NCBI RefSeq assembly: GCF_000633395.1
Contig: NZ_AYMU01000015.1
Span: 210,112-274,111, forward strand
Direction: 5' to 3'
DNA: 64,000 nt
Source of the DNA: Pseudomonas sp. PH1b
GTDB lineage: Bacteria > Pseudomonadota > Gammaproteobacteria > Pseudomonadales > Pseudomonadaceae
Below the pieces are notes generated by a model. It did no database searches, had not been told where the DNA came from, and saw only the letters and a program-made list of their open reading frames with translations. Position 1 is the first letter of the stretch. Each line of letters begins with the position of its first letter. Shown piece after piece: positions 17,491 through 26,356 of this stretch. The translations under genes were made by a program, and so were the position numbers.

Positions 17491-18372
17491 TCAGATACTC
17501 CTCAACATGCGCCAAAGGGCGAGGCAGCCGAAGATCTGCAGGCACACGGCAGTGATCAGCATTTTCTGTCCGGCGGAGTCGTGCCACATGCCGAGCATGT
17601 AGCCCGGATTGGTGGCCATGAAATAGCTCACTAGAATCAGCGGCAGCAGCCCCAGGACCCAGGCCGTCATGCGGGTCTCCCCGGTCATCGCACTCAATTG
17701 CCGGGCCCCTTGCTCACGTTCGCGGATCAGTTTGATCAGGTTTTCCAGCAACTCGCTGGCATTGCCGCCATAGCGGTGATTGACCTTCAAGCCGAGTGCG
17801 AACATGCGCAGTTCGTCCTGCTCGTAGAACTCGGCAAAATCACTGACCGCCTCCGGCAGGTTGACCCCCAGTTGCACGTTGCGCTGGACCCGGCCCATGG
17901 CCTGCTTCAGTGGATCGTTGCTGGCCTCGATGGCGCCGAGTACCGCATCGGCCAGGGTGCGGCCGGACTTCAGGCTGCGCACGCTGTGGTCGAGCAAGGC
18001 GGGCAACTGCTCGATCATGCGCTTGAGCCGGCGCTGGTACAGCCAGGCGATGCACAGCCGCAGGAGCAAGGGCGGACCGAGGAGACCGCCCAGCAGGCCG
18101 AGCCAATCCGCCATCAGGTAGCCCAGCAGCGCCAGCGTCACCCAGACTGCCAGCCACAGGCCCAGGCGTTCATTGGGCTGGCCCAGGCCGGCACGGGCAA
18201 AGGCTCGCTCCAGGCCGCTCCAGGAGCTGCGTTGCACCTTGAGGTCGGGTTGCCCTTCGGCCAGCCGATTGAGAACCCGCTCACGCTCGGTCTTGCGCAC
18301 CCCGTGATAGAACAGCCATCCGGAAAGCCCCAGCAGGAGCAGGCAGATCAAGGTAAGCAGCAGGCCGATCAT
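17491..18372 (-). CDS. tadB: Flp pilus inner-membrane platform protein TadB
   Basis: A 293-residue T2SSF-domain protein with the same topology as TadC: N-terminal helix MIGLLLTLICLLLLGLSGW, two central helices, the cytoplasmic domain with LPALLDHSVRSLKSGRTLADAV and the conserved ASELLENLIKLIREREQ, and a C-terminal helix pair. The start at 18372 has GAGGTG 4 bases before; a longer frame to 18429 overlaps tadA and has no ribosome site. Confidence 0.93.
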   Translation of the reverse strand: MIGLLLTLICLLLLGLSGWLFYHGVRKTERERVLNRLAEGQPDLKVQRSSWSGLERAFARAGLGQPNERLGLWLAVWVTLALLGYLMADWLGLLGGLLGPPLLLRLCIAWLYQRRLKRMIEQLPALLDHSVRSLKSGRTLADAVLGAIEASNDPLKQAMGRVQRNVQLGVNLPEAVSDFAEFYEQDELRMFALGLKVNHRYGGNASELLENLIKLIREREQGARQLSAMTGETRMTAWVLGLLPLILVSYFMATNPGYMLGMWHDSAGQKMLITAVCLQIFGCLALWRMLRSI

Positions 18373-18388
18373 GGGCCACCTCGTCGTT

Positions 18389-19663
18389 TCAATTGACGCC
18401 CAGCCCGCTCTCGCGCCGCAGTTTGTCACCGGCCGGATTCAGCGCCTCGCGCTGGAAGCCGAAGCCGCTGCGTCGGTCCAGGCGGAACAGCGTATTGGTG
18501 ACATAGATGTCTTCGCGAATGCCCACTACTTCCACGACCTCGCTGACACAGCGCCGGCCGTCGGGCAGGCGGGTCAACTGGATCACCACGTCCAGCGCCG
18601 CACAGATCATCTGGCGCAGGGTGCGCTCGGCCACCTGGCGTCCGGTCAGGCCCACCAGGGTTTCCAGGCGCAGCAGGGCGTCCTGGGCGTTGTTGGCGTG
18701 CACCGTGCTCATGGAACCGTCGTGGCCGGTGTTCATCGCGGTCAGGACGTCGAGCACTTCCACGCCGCGAATCTCGCCGAGGATGATCCGGTCGGGACGC
18801 ATCCGCAGGGCGTTGCGGATCAGGTCGCTGGCCTTGACCTCGCCATGGCCCTCGGCATTCGGCGGGCGGGTCTCCAGGCGTACCACGTGGGGGTGCCCCA
18901 GCTGCAACTCGGCCACGTCTTCGATGGTGACCAGGCGCTCGTAGGGGTTGATCAGCTGGCTGAGAATGTTCAGCAAGGTGGTCTTGCCGGTACCGGTACC
19001 GCCACTGATGAGGATGTTGCAGCGCTTGCCCACGGCCTCCTGGATGAACTCGAAGATCGCCTGGTCAATGGTTTGCATGGCGATCAGGTCGCTGCTGTTG
19101 AGCATGTCCTTGCGGAATTTACGAATTGACAGGCAGGGACCGTCCAGGGCGATCGGCGGGATGATTGCATTGACCCGGCTGCCGTCCGGCAGGCGGGCGT
19201 CGACCATTGGCGAGGACTCGTCGAGGCGGCGGCCCAGGGGCGCGAGAATTCGCTGCATCACCCGCTCCACATGGTGGGCGTCGATGAAGCGCAAGTCACT
19301 CTGGTGCAGCACGCCCTCGCGCTCGACGAACACCCGGTGCGGGCCATTGACCAGGATCTCGGTCACCGCCGGGTCACGCAGCAGCACTTCCAGAGGGCCG
19401 AAGCCGGTCAGTTCATCGACGATTTCTTCCGCCAGGCGCTCCATCTCGTAGCGGGAAATGGCCAGGTGCATGCGCGCGATGTATTCCGCCACCTTGTCGA
19501 TGACGAACTGCGAGAGGTTCTGCCGGGAGCTTTCCAGCAGGTTTTTCCCCGACTCTTCGATGGCATCGATGATGTAGCGGTGCAACACCAGTTTCAGGCC
19601 TTCGTGGTCACTGTTGCCCGGGGCCGCGCGAGTGGTGGCGCCAAAGAGTTTTTCGCCGCTCAT
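18389..19663 (-). CDS. tadA: Flp pilus assembly ATPase TadA
   Basis: A 424-residue VirB11/GspE-type secretion ATPase that powers Flp pilus assembly. The N-terminal domain (residues 20-150) precedes the RecA core: Walker A GGTGTGKTT near 220, Asp box VTIEDVAELQL, Walker B RPDRIILGEIRG near 285 and His box TGHDGSMSTVHANN near 310. The start overlaps the tadZ stop as ATGA. Length and motifs are typical of TadA/CpaF. Confidence 0.96.
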   Translation of the reverse strand: MSGEKLFGATTRAAPGNSDHEGLKLVLHRYIIDAIEESGKNLLESSRQNLSQFVIDKVAEYIARMHLAISRYEMERLAEEIVDELTGFGPLEVLLRDPAVTEILVNGPHRVFVEREGVLHQSDLRFIDAHHVERVMQRILAPLGRRLDESSPMVDARLPDGSRVNAIIPPIALDGPCLSIRKFRKDMLNSSDLIAMQTIDQAIFEFIQEAVGKRCNILISGGTGTGKTTLLNILSQLINPYERLVTIEDVAELQLGHPHVVRLETRPPNAEGHGEVKASDLIRNALRMRPDRIILGEIRGVEVLDVLTAMNTGHDGSMSTVHANNAQDALLRLETLVGLTGRQVAERTLRQMICAALDVVIQLTRLPDGRRCVSEVVEVVGIREDIYVTNTLFRLDRRSGFGFQREALNPAGDKLRRESGLGVN

Positions 19664-20847
19664 TTGCCCCCCATGATCCGATTGAGCCAGCCGGCCTTGG
19701 GCTGGGGCAGGCCTTCGGAGCGCTTGGCCAGTCGCTCACCCAGGGTTTTCAGGCTTTGGGTCAGGGCCTCGCGGGGGGCCAGTTCAAACAGGCTGACGCC
19801 CTGGTTCTTGGCGTTCAGGCGGACTTCCGGGCTGTAGGCCAGTACCGCGATCACTTCCAGGGCGAAGGTCTTGCCCAGGGTTTCGGAGTCCGGCGCGACT
19901 GCGCGCAGGTAACGGTCCACCAGCAGGCGGGCATGTTCGAGCTTCATGCCTTTTTCCCGCCAGTGGTTGAGCACCGTCAGGTTGCGTCGGCAGTCGAGCA
20001 CGCTCTGGTCGGTGCGCCAGAGCAACTTGTCGCAATGGCTGACGAAGGTGCGCAGGGCTTCGCTGTCCGGTTGCCCGGCAAGGTTCACCACGATGTGCTG
20101 GAAGTGCTGGCGCAAGGCGCTGAGCAACATGTACAGCTCTGCCGCACTGGTGTGTTCCAGGGGCTCGTCGTGACTGGCGTAGGCGAGGATCCGCAAACCC
20201 GAGTCGGTACTGGTGAAGGCGCTGTCGATCAGGGTCGCGTCCAGGCGCCGCAGATGCCTGAGGGCATCGCCAAAGTGGAACGAGCTTTCCAGTCCCATCA
20301 GGGCCAGGCTGTCGCCCCGGGGCAGGCCGAGGTCCAGCAGCAGGGTTTGCTGGCCGCTTTTTTGCACCACCAGCGCCAGGTGCCCGGCCAGTAATGCGCC
20401 GTCGCCGTCGCTCTGGGTGCCGTAGAGCACGGTCAGCCCCCCCAGCTGGGTACTGGGCGTGACCGCCGGCAGGCGTTTGCTCAGGCGCCTGACCAGGCCG
20501 GCAACCTCGCTGGAGCGTGAACCGTAGGCCACGAAGTCTCGAGCGCCAGCACGCATGGCGTTGAGCACCAGTTGGTTGTCCATGCCATCGCCCAGGGCGA
20601 CGATCGCCAGCATCGGCTTGGCTTCCAGGGCGCCCTCGATCAGTGCTGCCTGGGCCACCACGTGTTCGCGATCGAGGCCGACGAACACCAGGTTGGCGAA
20701 GGTCACGTCCACCAGTGCCAGCAGTTCGTCCAGGCTGCCAGCGGTCCCCACGACCTGGCCCAGGGGCGCCAGGGCCCCTTGCAGCCACTCGAGATCGGTG
20801 CTGTTGCGGGTGATGGCGAGGAATGTCTGGCTCAGGCTCTGGCTCAT
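19660..20847 (-). CDS. tadZ: TadZ/CpaE-like localisation protein with degenerate Walker A
   Basis: A 395-residue protein with an atypical receiver-like domain (residues 8-130) and a ParA/MinD-like domain (residues 140-370). TadZ/CpaE proteins place the pilus machine at the pole. The site where ParA proteins carry KGGVGKT here reads VLYGTQSDGDGALLAGHLAL, with no Walker A lysine pair, so ATP hydrolysis is doubtful; later elements (LLLDLGLPRGD; HIVVNLAGQ) are kept. It overlaps rcpA and tadA by 4 bases each. Confidence 0.9.
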   Translation of the reverse strand: MSQSLSQTFLAITRNSTDLEWLQGALAPLGQVVGTAGSLDELLALVDVTFANLVFVGLDREHVVAQAALIEGALEAKPMLAIVALGDGMDNQLVLNAMRAGARDFVAYGSRSSEVAGLVRRLSKRLPAVTPSTQLGGLTVLYGTQSDGDGALLAGHLALVVQKSGQQTLLLDLGLPRGDSLALMGLESSFHFGDALRHLRRLDATLIDSAFTSTDSGLRILAYASHDEPLEHTSAAELYMLLSALRQHFQHIVVNLAGQPDSEALRTFVSHCDKLLWRTDQSVLDCRRNLTVLNHWREKGMKLEHARLLVDRYLRAVAPDSETLGKTFALEVIAVLAYSPEVRLNAKNQGVSLFELAPREALTQSLKTLGERLAKRSEGLPQPKAGWLNRIMGGK

Positions 20848-22094
20848 TGCGACAGCCCACTGCGCTTGTCGAAGTTGCCGTTCTCGAGGAAGAACATGCG
20901 ATAGAAGTTCGGGTCGTAGCTGCGCAGGCGTTCGCCGGGCAGGGCGGGCAGCTTGGCGTCGGCGGCCAGGGGCTGGACCAGGTGGGGGGTGACGATCATC
21001 AGCAACTCCCGTTCCTCGCGATTGATCGAGGTGTCGCGGAAGAAGGCACCGATGACCGGAATGTCCCCCAACCCTGGAAACTTGTTCACCTGGGAGCTGT
21101 TGCGGGTGCTGATCAAGCCACTGATGACGAAGCTTTCGCCGTCGGCCAGGGAAATGCTGGTATCGGTGCGGCGAATGGTCAGGGCCGGGACTTGGGTCCC
21201 GGCAATGTTCACGGTGTTGCTGTAGTCCAGCTCGCTGACCTCGGGGGCGACTTTCAGGGATATGCGGCCACGGTCGACGATGGTCGGGGTCAAGGTCAGG
21301 CGAATGCCGAACTCCTTGTATTCGATGGTCACGCTGTTGCTGCCGGTACTGGGCACCGGGATCGGGATTTCACCACCGGCGAGGAAGCTTGCGCTCTGGC
21401 CACTGAGGGCCACCAGGGACGGGCGGGCCAGGGTGTAGGCGAAGCCGCTGCCTTCCAGGGCATTGATCAGTGTCAGCACCCGGCCATTGCCGAAGCCGAT
21501 GTTGAAGGTGCCATTGTCCAGGGGAATGCTGTTGCGCCGGCCGCCGAAGGTCGGAGTGACGTTACCGGAAGAGCCGCTGGTGGTCGGGGCGGTACCGGGT
21601 GCACCGAACAGGAAGTTGTTGCCATGACCGAAGATCGAGACGCTGGCCTCCTTGAGTTTGGTGCGGCTCACCTCGACGAAGCGAATGTCGGTCTGTACCT
21701 GGCTGGGGAGGAGCGGGTCGTCCGTCATGGGCAGGCCGGTGGTGGCCATGTCGGCAGTGGCCCGGCCCTGGACGAACACCATGCTCTGGCGTGGAGTGCC
21801 GGAGCAGGGAGTCCAGACCATCAGGCTGGTGGCGCCAGGGGCCATGCCGGTGAGGAGAAAGGCATGGTTGCCATTGGCATGCACGTCGGCGATCTTCGGA
21901 TCACCAATGGCCAGGCGGGTAATGGCCACCGGGGATTGCAGTTCCTGTTGCAAGCCTTCGCCAACCTCCAGTACCGCTGGCAGGGGGGCAAGGTTCGAGC
22001 AGCCCGCCGGTGCGGCCAGGGCCTGATTCCAGAACAATTGACCCAGGCCCAGGGTCAGCAGAGCGGTGAACAACGGCATGGAACGACTGCGCAT
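20844..22094 (-). CDS. rcpA: Flp pilus outer-membrane secretin RcpA
   Basis: A 416-residue secretin with a signal peptide (MRSRSMPLFTALLTLGLGQL...ALA|AP), a BON/POTRA-like N-terminal region (LEVGEGLQQELQSPVAITRLAIGDPKIADVHA) and a C-terminal secretin domain (residues 180-390) with the gate-strand region AGGEIPIPVPSTGSNSV and the usual ...GLISTRNSSQVNKFPGLGDIPVIGAFF. Start 22094 is chosen because AAGGA is 8 bases upstream; ATG 22103 falls inside that site. Confidence 0.94.
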   Translation of the reverse strand: MRSRSMPLFTALLTLGLGQLFWNQALAAPAGCSNLAPLPAVLEVGEGLQQELQSPVAITRLAIGDPKIADVHANGNHAFLLTGMAPGATSLMVWTPCSGTPRQSMVFVQGRATADMATTGLPMTDDPLLPSQVQTDIRFVEVSRTKLKEASVSIFGHGNNFLFGAPGTAPTTSGSSGNVTPTFGGRRNSIPLDNGTFNIGFGNGRVLTLINALEGSGFAYTLARPSLVALSGQSASFLAGGEIPIPVPSTGSNSVTIEYKEFGIRLTLTPTIVDRGRISLKVAPEVSELDYSNTVNIAGTQVPALTIRRTDTSISLADGESFVISGLISTRNSSQVNKFPGLGDIPVIGAFFRDTSINREERELLMIVTPHLVQPLAADAKLPALPGERLRSYDPNFYRMFFLENGNFDKRSGLSQ

Positions 22095-22113
22095 GTAGTG
22101 CATCCTTGCTCAA

Positions 22114-23049
22114 TCAGGGAGTTTGTTGAGTGACCTGGTTGCCACGGATCACCTCCACCGCCGATCGGGGGGCGCCACCGTGGGCGACCGGACTGCGGGG
22201 AGCGCTGCCGAGGGCCAGTTGAGTGAACTGGAACAGGTTGCTGTTGGCTGCATCGAGGTGTTCACCGGCGTCCGGGGTGCCGGCCCAGTAGTGAGCCAGG
22301 CGCTGCTCCTCGCTGCTGCGTACTGCCAGGCGCAGGACACCGACCTGGGTGGCCAGCATCAACCGGCTCAGGAGGGCTTCGGGAACCGCCAGGACTACCG
22401 TCCGGGCCGCCATCCGGCGCTGGTCCTGCTTGAGCTTCTCGTCGCTGCTCAGGGTGGGGGAGGCGGGCTGTCCGTCATTGGTCAGCCCCAATTGCTCGCC
22501 CACGGCCAAGACGCGCATGGCCGGCACCGCGATCTGTGCCGACTGCTGCGGGTTGCTGGTGTCCTGGCGCAGGAACAGCAGCACGTCGACATAATCACCC
22601 GGGCTCAGTTGGCCGGCTGCGCCTATCACTTCATCGACCGCAACCGCCATGGCTCGCTCATCACCGTGGATCATTCGCGCCAGGGCGCCGCCGCTGTCGA
22701 AGCTCTGTTCGTTGAGCCAGGTCCCGGCATTCAATTGCCGCCAGGGCGTGCGACCCACGGCCTGGCTGATGGCGGTAAGGCTGCCGGCAGGGGCGGTGCG
22801 CAGTTTTTCCAGCGCCAGATCGGTGGCGCTCAGGGGGACAAAAGGCGGCACATCGCGCACCAGGACCACCACCGGTTGGCGGGTCTGGTCTTCGGCACTG
22901 GCAGTGGTTTGTTCGATGACGCTGGGGGGCGCCGGTTGGGGCGCTGGTGTCGGTGCAGGCTGGCGGCTGAGTACCAGGCCCCAGTAGCCGAAAAACACCG
23001 CACCCACCAGCAGAAGCCCGGCCAGACCCATGGTGACGCGACTGTTCAT
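22114..23049 (-). CDS. rcpC: Flp pilus assembly protein RcpC/CpaB
   Basis: A 311-residue CpaB-family protein: one N-terminal membrane helix (residues 7-28), a proline-rich linker, an SAF domain (PVVVLVRDVPPFVPLSATDLALEKL) and a C-terminal RcpC domain (LSPGDYVDVLLFLRQD...). It is thought to bridge the secretin and the inner-membrane machine. First gene of the eight-gene operon; GGGAGAG lies before the start at 23049. Confidence 0.92.
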   Translation of the reverse strand: MNSRVTMGLAGLLLVGAVFFGYWGLVLSRQPAPTPAPQPAPPSVIEQTTASAEDQTRQPVVVLVRDVPPFVPLSATDLALEKLRTAPAGSLTAISQAVGRTPWRQLNAGTWLNEQSFDSGGALARMIHGDERAMAVAVDEVIGAAGQLSPGDYVDVLLFLRQDTSNPQQSAQIAVPAMRVLAVGEQLGLTNDGQPASPTLSSDEKLKQDQRRMAARTVVLAVPEALLSRLMLATQVGVLRLAVRSSEEQRLAHYWAGTPDAGEHLDAANSNLFQFTQLALGSAPRSPVAHGGAPRSAVEVIRGNQVTQQTP

Positions 23050-23381
23050 GAAGGCTCTCCCTTTCCTGCTGCACCACCAACGCCCGTGCTTCCAAATGAG
23101 TCGATTTCGCAATCAGGCAGCTATGAACATGCAACTATTTCGCTATGTGAAGGTAGTAGAGCTAGGACGAAATGCCATTAACTGGCCAAAAAATAGCTAT
23201 CGAAAGTAGAGGTGATGTCATAGCGGGTGGATTTTTGGCGTTAACCTTCCAATTAATACTTAATGATTAATTCGTTCTTACAGTTGCTGGCCCGTCCTTT
23301 GTTGACAATGCTCAGATGGCACCGGGGAAATTCATGCCGGTGCGGTTTTATCGGCGCCGTCTGGCGCTAAGGAGAGCTAGG
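23050..23381. promoter_or_regulatory. Divergent AT-rich control region between rcpC and flp
   Basis: About 330 gene-free bases, markedly AT-richer than the surroundings. Within it, AATTAAT (23251-23257) and ATTAATT (23266-23272) form a perfect dyad with an 8-base spacer. TGGCGTTAAC at 23236-23245 and the overlapping TTAATGATTAATTC (23260-23273) recur, exactly and with 2 mismatches, in the AT-rich region upstream of the repeat lipoprotein gene (28326-28335 and 28150-28163). This is a candidate binding region for PprB or a silencer such as MvaT; inference only. Confidence 0.5.
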
Positions 23382-23588
23382 ATGATCCTTCAATATCTGT
23401 ATCTCAGGGCGCGCCTGTTTTTTGACCGTACCGAAGGCGCTTCAGCCATCGAATACGCAATCGTGGTCGCCATGGTGGCCGTGGTCGTGGTGGCGTTCGT
23501 GACTCCGCTGGGTGCTCGGGTACTGGCCATCTTCAACAACGTGCTGGTCGCCTTGGGAGGGACCGCCGTCACCCGTCCAACACCGTGA
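23382..23588 (+). CDS. flp: Flp type IVb pilin 1
   Basis: A 68-residue pilin. The basic leader ends at Gly19; the mature part begins ASAIEYAIVVAMVAVVVVAF, with Glu at +5 and Tyr at +6 as in all Flp pilins, so FppA should cut between residues 19 and 20. The C-terminus is short (ALGGTAVTRPTP). ATG 23382 has AAGGAG at a spacing of 8; the longer in-frame extension to 23316 is not credible as a leader. Divergent from rcpC. Confidence 0.95.
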   Translation: MILQYLYLRARLFFDRTEGASAIEYAIVVAMVAVVVVAFVTPLGARVLAIFNNVLVALGGTAVTRPTP

Positions 23589-23643
23589 GTACGCTAGGCA
23601 AGGCATGGTTGCCTAGTGCTGCGATTCATGACGGAGGTGCATC

Positions 23644-23850
23644 ATGCTGATTGAATACCTGTTGCTGCGTGCTCGATTGTTCCTGTCCGGGACTGAAGGC
23701 GCCTCGGCGATTGAGTACGCGATCGTGGTCGCGATGGTGGCCGTGGTCGTGGTGGTATTCGTGACCCCGTTGGGCGATAGAGTCCTGGCGGTCTTCAACA
23801 ACATCCTCACGGCCCTGGGAGGTACTGCGGTTACGCGACCTACACCTTGA
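23644..23850 (+). CDS. Flp type IVb pilin 2 (tandem copy)
   Basis: A 68-residue second pilin, the same length as the first and about three-quarters identical, with the same GASAIEYAIVVAMVAVVVV core, cut site after Gly19 and identical C-terminus ALGGTAVTRPTP. GGAGG is 7 bases before the ATG and the gap to flp1 is 55 bases. Differences cluster in the leader (MLIEYLLLRARLFLSGTEG) and at the start of the C-terminal segment (GDRVLAVFNNILT). Confidence 0.94.
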   Translation: MLIEYLLLRARLFLSGTEGASAIEYAIVVAMVAVVVVVFVTPLGDRVLAVFNNILTALGGTAVTRPTP

Positions 23851-23907
23851 GGTTCTTGGTTGCTCTTGCAGTACCGACCGCCGGACAGTCCGCTCAAGGT
23901 AACGTTA

Positions 23908-24321
23908 ATGAACACGCCCCCCACCCCACGCCAGCAACTTCTTCTTGTGGATGACGAAGAGGACGCGCTGATGGAACTTGCCGAGTTGCTGGAAGGTGAG
24001 GGTTTTTGCTGCTTCACCGCGACCTCGGTGAAGCTGGCACTGGAGCATCTCACTCGCCACCCTGACATTGCGCTGGTCATCACTGACCTGCGCATGCCGG
24101 AGGAAAGCGGCCTGTCGCTGATCAAGCGCCTGCGCGAACACACTTCACGCCAGCACCTGCCGGTGATCGTCATGTCGGGACATGCCGACATGGACGACGT
24201 CAGTGACCTGTTGCGCCTGCAGGTGCTGGACCTGTTCCGCAAACCGATCTATCACGTGCGCCTGCTGGAAACTCTCAACAACCTGTTTCCCGAGCCTCGC
24301 CTGCATGTGGTTGGCCCCTGA
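23908..24321 (+). CDS. Stand-alone receiver-domain response regulator
   Basis: A 137-residue CheY-like protein with only a receiver domain: acidic residues in LLLVDDEEDA, phospho-acceptor Asp in LVITDLRMPEESG near residue 56, Ser/Thr position in VIVMSGHAD and Lys in LFRKPIYHV. It has no output domain. It lies 57 bases after flp2 and is probably in the flp transcript. A phospho-relay or titration role with PprA/PprB is a reasonable guess; nothing in the sequence proves it. Confidence 0.86.
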   Translation: MNTPPTPRQQLLLVDDEEDALMELAELLEGEGFCCFTATSVKLALEHLTRHPDIALVITDLRMPEESGLSLIKRLREHTSRQHLPVIVMSGHADMDDVSDLLRLQVLDLFRKPIYHVRLLETLNNLFPEPRLHVVGP

Positions 24322-24442
24322 GTTCCAGCTCCGCTCAAGGCTTGGATCGCCCCTCCTCAGTAGGTTCCTCTGCTTTCGGCTCAGCCGTGGCCCGGTTTTG
24401 GCTCCTGTGGGTTGAGCCTGACGCCGAGCCTGTGGCTGGCCG

Positions 24443-24476
24443 TGCATGAGACCCACTCGACAGCAGGCCTCATGCA
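24443..24476. terminator. Inverted repeat between convergent receiver gene and tpsB
   Basis: Arms TGCATGAGACC (24443-24453) and GGCCTCATGCA (24466-24476) pair except for one position, around a 12-base loop. It lies between two genes that converge. There is no T-run, so its terminator role is uncertain. Confidence 0.4.
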
Positions 24477-24487
24477 TGGGCTGTCGC

Positions 24488-26164
24488 TCAGAGTTGGTAG
24501 CTGAAGCTCAGGGTGTAGCGCGGCCGGCGGTTGTAGGTGTCCAGGGCTTCGTCGGACATGGCCTTGGCTGCTTCCAGGGCGATGTTGTAGTGCTTGGCGT
24601 CGCCGAAGCGCAAACCGAAGGCCGCGGAGGACAGGCTGCTGCCCTTGACCGGTAGCTGGTTGAACCAGGTCTTGGAGCGGTCGAACACCACGTAGGGTTG
24701 CAGCACCCGCACCCAGGGGCCTTCACGGTTGAAGCTGTAGTTCACTTCATAGGCCACGCCCCAGCCCTTGTCGCCGGTAGCCTGGTCATCGGGATAGCCG
24801 CGGGCGAAGTTCTGGCCGCCGAAACTCGCGCGTTCACTGTCGGGCAGGTTGTCCTGGCTCCAGTACAGGGCGCCGGACAGTACCCCTTGCCAGTTGTCGA
24901 AGAAACGGTTGCTTTGCACCCCGGCCAGACGCAGGCGGAAGAAGTCCAGGTCGTACAACGCGTTGTTGGTCTTGGCGCCCATGCTGTCCAGGCCCCGGTA
25001 CAGACCGGCACTGAGGATCCGCAACTGGCGGGGGTCTGATTTGCTCCAGTCACTCTCCAGCGCCAAAGCGCGGATATCGGTTTTTTCTTCCAGGGTCAGC
25101 GGGGCGCTGGTGAGCTTGTAGCGGGTCTTGTCATTTACCGCATACAGACGTGTGCCGACGGTGAGCATTTCAGTGGGTGAGGCAATGAAGGGGTGGCTGA
25201 CTCCGATGGAGGCGCGGTCGTTCTCGCGATGGGGTTCCAGTTCGAGGCCGTTGTCCAGTTGCAGGTTGCTGTGAGGGTCGCTGCGGTAGCGCGCGCCACT
25301 GAGGGTCAACTGGGTCCCTTCCGAACCCAGCAACTGGCTGTAGTCGAGGCGGTAGTAGTGTTCCTTGTCCTTGCCAGGGGGGAACAGGCCGCTGAGGCTG
25401 AGCTGCTCGCCCCAGGCGGTTTGCGAGTTGCTGGTGATGCCCACCAGGGCCTGCAGCCCATTGCGGTTGTCGTCGGTGCTGTTGAGGGTGGTGGCGATGG
25501 ACTTGCGGCTGGCCACGGCCACCAGGCGGGTTGCGCCGTCGGTGGTTCCGGGCGGGGGAACCACGGCCTGCAGGGTCACTCCGGGAACCCGGCTCATCAG
25601 GGTTGTGTAGCGTTCGAAGGTCTTGCGCGTCAGCGGTCGCTCGGCCTTGAGCTTGCTTACCAGCTTGTCCAGGTAGGCGGATACCGGACCGATGTCGCCC
25701 TGCAGTTGGTAGTCACGGATGTAGCCTTCCACCAGCACCACGCGCAGGGTGCCCTGGTCTAGATTCTGCTGCGGCATGAAGGCATAGGAGAGCAGGTAGC
25801 CGTCGTTCTGGTAGCGGCGAGTGATGCTGCGAGTGGCTTCGATCAGTTGGCCGAAGCTGGTCTCATGCCCGATCAGGGGCTGGTAGATCGCTGCCAGTTC
25901 TTCCAGGGGGTAGAGGGTGCCGCCTTCGATCTGTACCTGGCGCACCGTGACCTTGGTACCCATCATCAGCGGCTGCTGTCCCTGGGCGGGCCCGGGCTGG
26001 TCGGGCAGTTGCAGTTGCGGAGTTGCCGGGCGGTAGGCGTCTACCGGAAGGTTCGGTATCGGCAGGTTGTTGATACTGTCGTTGCTGTTGAGGAAGCGGG
26101 GAAGAGAGTCGGCAAAAGCGGAAGTGCAGCATCCAAGTAACAACAAGCCGGCCAACGTGCGCAT
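24488..26164 (-). CDS. Two-partner-secretion outer-membrane transporter (TpsB; ShlB/FhaC/HecB family)
   Basis: A 558-residue Omp85-superfamily transporter. Signal peptide MRTLAGLLLLGCCTSAFA, a linker with a proline-rich stretch (residues 40-70), POTRA domains at about 80-230 (VRQVQIEGGTLYPLEELAAIYQPLIG; VLVEGYIRDYQLQGDIG), then a C-terminal 16-strand barrel ending in Leu after aromatic residues (YTLSFSYQL), including the FGGQNFARGYPDDQ segment of the conserved L6 loop. GGAG lies 6 bases before ATG 26164. No filamentous-haemagglutinin-like TpsA substrate is encoded beside it. Confidence 0.9.
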   Translation of the reverse strand: MRTLAGLLLLGCCTSAFADSLPRFLNSNDSINNLPIPNLPVDAYRPATPQLQLPDQPGPAQGQQPLMMGTKVTVRQVQIEGGTLYPLEELAAIYQPLIGHETSFGQLIEATRSITRRYQNDGYLLSYAFMPQQNLDQGTLRVVLVEGYIRDYQLQGDIGPVSAYLDKLVSKLKAERPLTRKTFERYTTLMSRVPGVTLQAVVPPPGTTDGATRLVAVASRKSIATTLNSTDDNRNGLQALVGITSNSQTAWGEQLSLSGLFPPGKDKEHYYRLDYSQLLGSEGTQLTLSGARYRSDPHSNLQLDNGLELEPHRENDRASIGVSHPFIASPTEMLTVGTRLYAVNDKTRYKLTSAPLTLEEKTDIRALALESDWSKSDPRQLRILSAGLYRGLDSMGAKTNNALYDLDFFRLRLAGVQSNRFFDNWQGVLSGALYWSQDNLPDSERASFGGQNFARGYPDDQATGDKGWGVAYEVNYSFNREGPWVRVLQPYVVFDRSKTWFNQLPVKGSSLSSAAFGLRFGDAKHYNIALEAAKAMSDEALDTYNRRPRYTLSFSYQL

Positions 26165-26270
26165 AGGACACTCCATGGTCAATCTGCGGCGGTGCTAAAC
26201 ATCCTCATGCCAAGTGTCGCTCGGGGGCTGGGCCCGGATCTGACACCGGGATGTCATGCTCTGGATAAAC

Positions 26271-26303
26271 AAAAAGGCGAGAGACTCACTTGAATCTCTC
26301 GCC
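26271..26303 (-). terminator. Rho-independent terminator of the repeat lipoprotein gene
   Basis: Stem GGCGAGAGA (26276-26284) / TCTCTCGCC (26295-26303) with a run of five A at 26271-26275 on the plus strand, which reads as U5 after the hairpin on the minus strand. It lies 54 bases beyond the lipoprotein stop and before tpsB, so the two genes are likely separate transcripts. Confidence 0.88.
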
Positions 26304-26356
26304 CTCAACCAAGCGTAGGCGCTGTAGGTGAGGCCGTCGAATCGGCCAGGTGCAAA

